This document shows positions 63,770-64,000 of a DNA stretch of 64,000 bases, in pieces. Origin of the DNA: Janthinobacterium sp051380875 (GTDB lineage Bacteria > Pseudomonadota > Gammaproteobacteria > Burkholderiales > Burkholderiaceae_D); assembly GCF_051380875.1 (NCBI RefSeq), contig NZ_JBNYXW010000008.1, positions 124,001 to 188,000 of the forward strand. Direction: 5' to 3'. The position numbers and the translations under genes are program-made. The notes below the pieces were generated by a model. It was not told the origin of the DNA, did not search any database, and was given only the letters and a program-made list of their open reading frames with translations. Positions within the stretch are counted from its first letter, which is position 1, and each line of letters starts with the position of its first letter.

Positions 63770-64000
63770 ATGGAAGCCGAACGCATCAACGCCATCTCCG
63801 CCCTGCTCAACGACCTGACGGTTCGCGAAGCCGAACTTCGGAGGTATCTTTGACTTCGCTGTCAAGTCGGAGAAACTAGAGCAAGTCAATGAAGAACTGG
63901 AAGATCCGACCGTCTGGAACGATCCCAAGCGCGCCCAGGACCTCGGTAAAGAGAAAAAGGCGCTGGAATCCATCGTCTTTAGCCTGACGAAGGCCGATGC
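63770..64000 (+). CDS. prfB: Peptide chain release factor 2 (partial, programmed +1 frameshift)
   Basis: The first 27 codons (63770-63850, MEAERINAISALLNDLTV onwards) end at an in-frame TGA (63851-63853). A +1 shift at CTT continues the protein from 63852 (DFAVKSEKLEQVNEEL, then DPTVWNDPKRAQDLGKEKK) to the window edge. RF2 recognises UGA and UAA, and low RF2 makes ribosomes shift, giving self-regulation. The gene should be read as 63770-63850 joined to 63852 onwards. Only the first quarter is in the window. Confidence 0.95.
63839..63853 (+). promoter_or_regulatory. prfB programmed frameshift site
   Basis: CGGAGG (63839-63844), TAT, CTT (63848-63850) and TGA followed by C: a Shine-Dalgarno-like element three bases before the slippery CTT and the poor-context stop TGAC, matching the E. 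coli prfB site in order and spacing. Confidence 0.95.

Overview
The window is a GC-rich, densely coded bacterial chromosome segment. Gene content and protein style suggest a betaproteobacterium of the family Oxalobacteraceae (Janthinobacterium/Duganella/Massilia type). This rests on gene families only: a long-form ThyA, a LivM-LivG fusion, tandem LolC/E-type permeases with LolD, a paired DUF1800/DUF1501 locus, and two TonB-dependent receptors. I see no tRNA, rRNA, CRISPR array, prophage or intact insertion sequence.

Layout. 0-7.6 kb: a rightward run of a FtsX-type ABC permease, an AttH/CrtC-like lipocalin protein, an MsbA-type exporter, a LysE-type exporter and a threonine aldolase, closed by a bidirectional terminator. 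7.6-12.1 kb: a FadL-type porin and a membrane GGDEF-EAL protein, both leftward. 12.2-20.7 kb: thyA and folA, separated by a TonB receptor, a compact tellurite-type ter locus (terD, terA-like, terF-like) and a hydrolase. 20.7-24.1 kb: a large arginine/lysine/ornithine decarboxylase behind a terminator-like leader, then a gene-poor stretch with an IS5-family relic. 24.1-28.3 kb: DUF1800 lipoprotein, DUF1501 Tat protein and an exported intradiol dioxygenase. 28.4-32.4 kb: a Cpx-like envelope stress locus, with a Spy/CpxP-like gene and a Ser-rich gene divergent from a response regulator/sensor kinase pair, and two Cpx-type boxes between them. 32.5-37.5 kb: dcd, hydrolases, a TSUP transporter divergent from a LysR gene, and an AT-rich patch with an orphan membrane protein. 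37.5-50.6 kb: ComEC, a SUV3-like helicase, a leftward lolC/E-lolC/E-lolD-tatD-sugar dehydrogenase operon, and a conserved protein coupled to recJ. 50.7-54.4 kb: a RES/Xre toxin-antitoxin pair, DUF2288 and a second TonB receptor. 54.4-59.3 kb: a branched-chain amino acid ABC operon (livK, then a terminator, then livH, livMG fusion, livF). 59.6-64 kb: an uncharacterised lipoprotein/helical protein pair, a Sel1-type protein coupled to a CpdB-like nucleotidase, and the start of prfB with its programmed frameshift.

Themes. Envelope biogenesis and stress are prominent (Lol, Cpx, Spy, exporters, TonB receptors). Nucleotide metabolism is scattered through the window (thyA, folA, dcd, cpdB). Several gene pairs are translationally coupled by ATGA or GTGA overlaps. 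The clearest regulatory signals I can read are the paired Cpx boxes, the decarboxylase leader, the terminator inside the liv operon and the prfB frameshift site. No wholly new system is proven here; the best candidates for a second look are the Cpx-like locus with its Gly/Pro-rich sensor, the decarboxylase leader, and the 59.6-61.0 kb gene pair.
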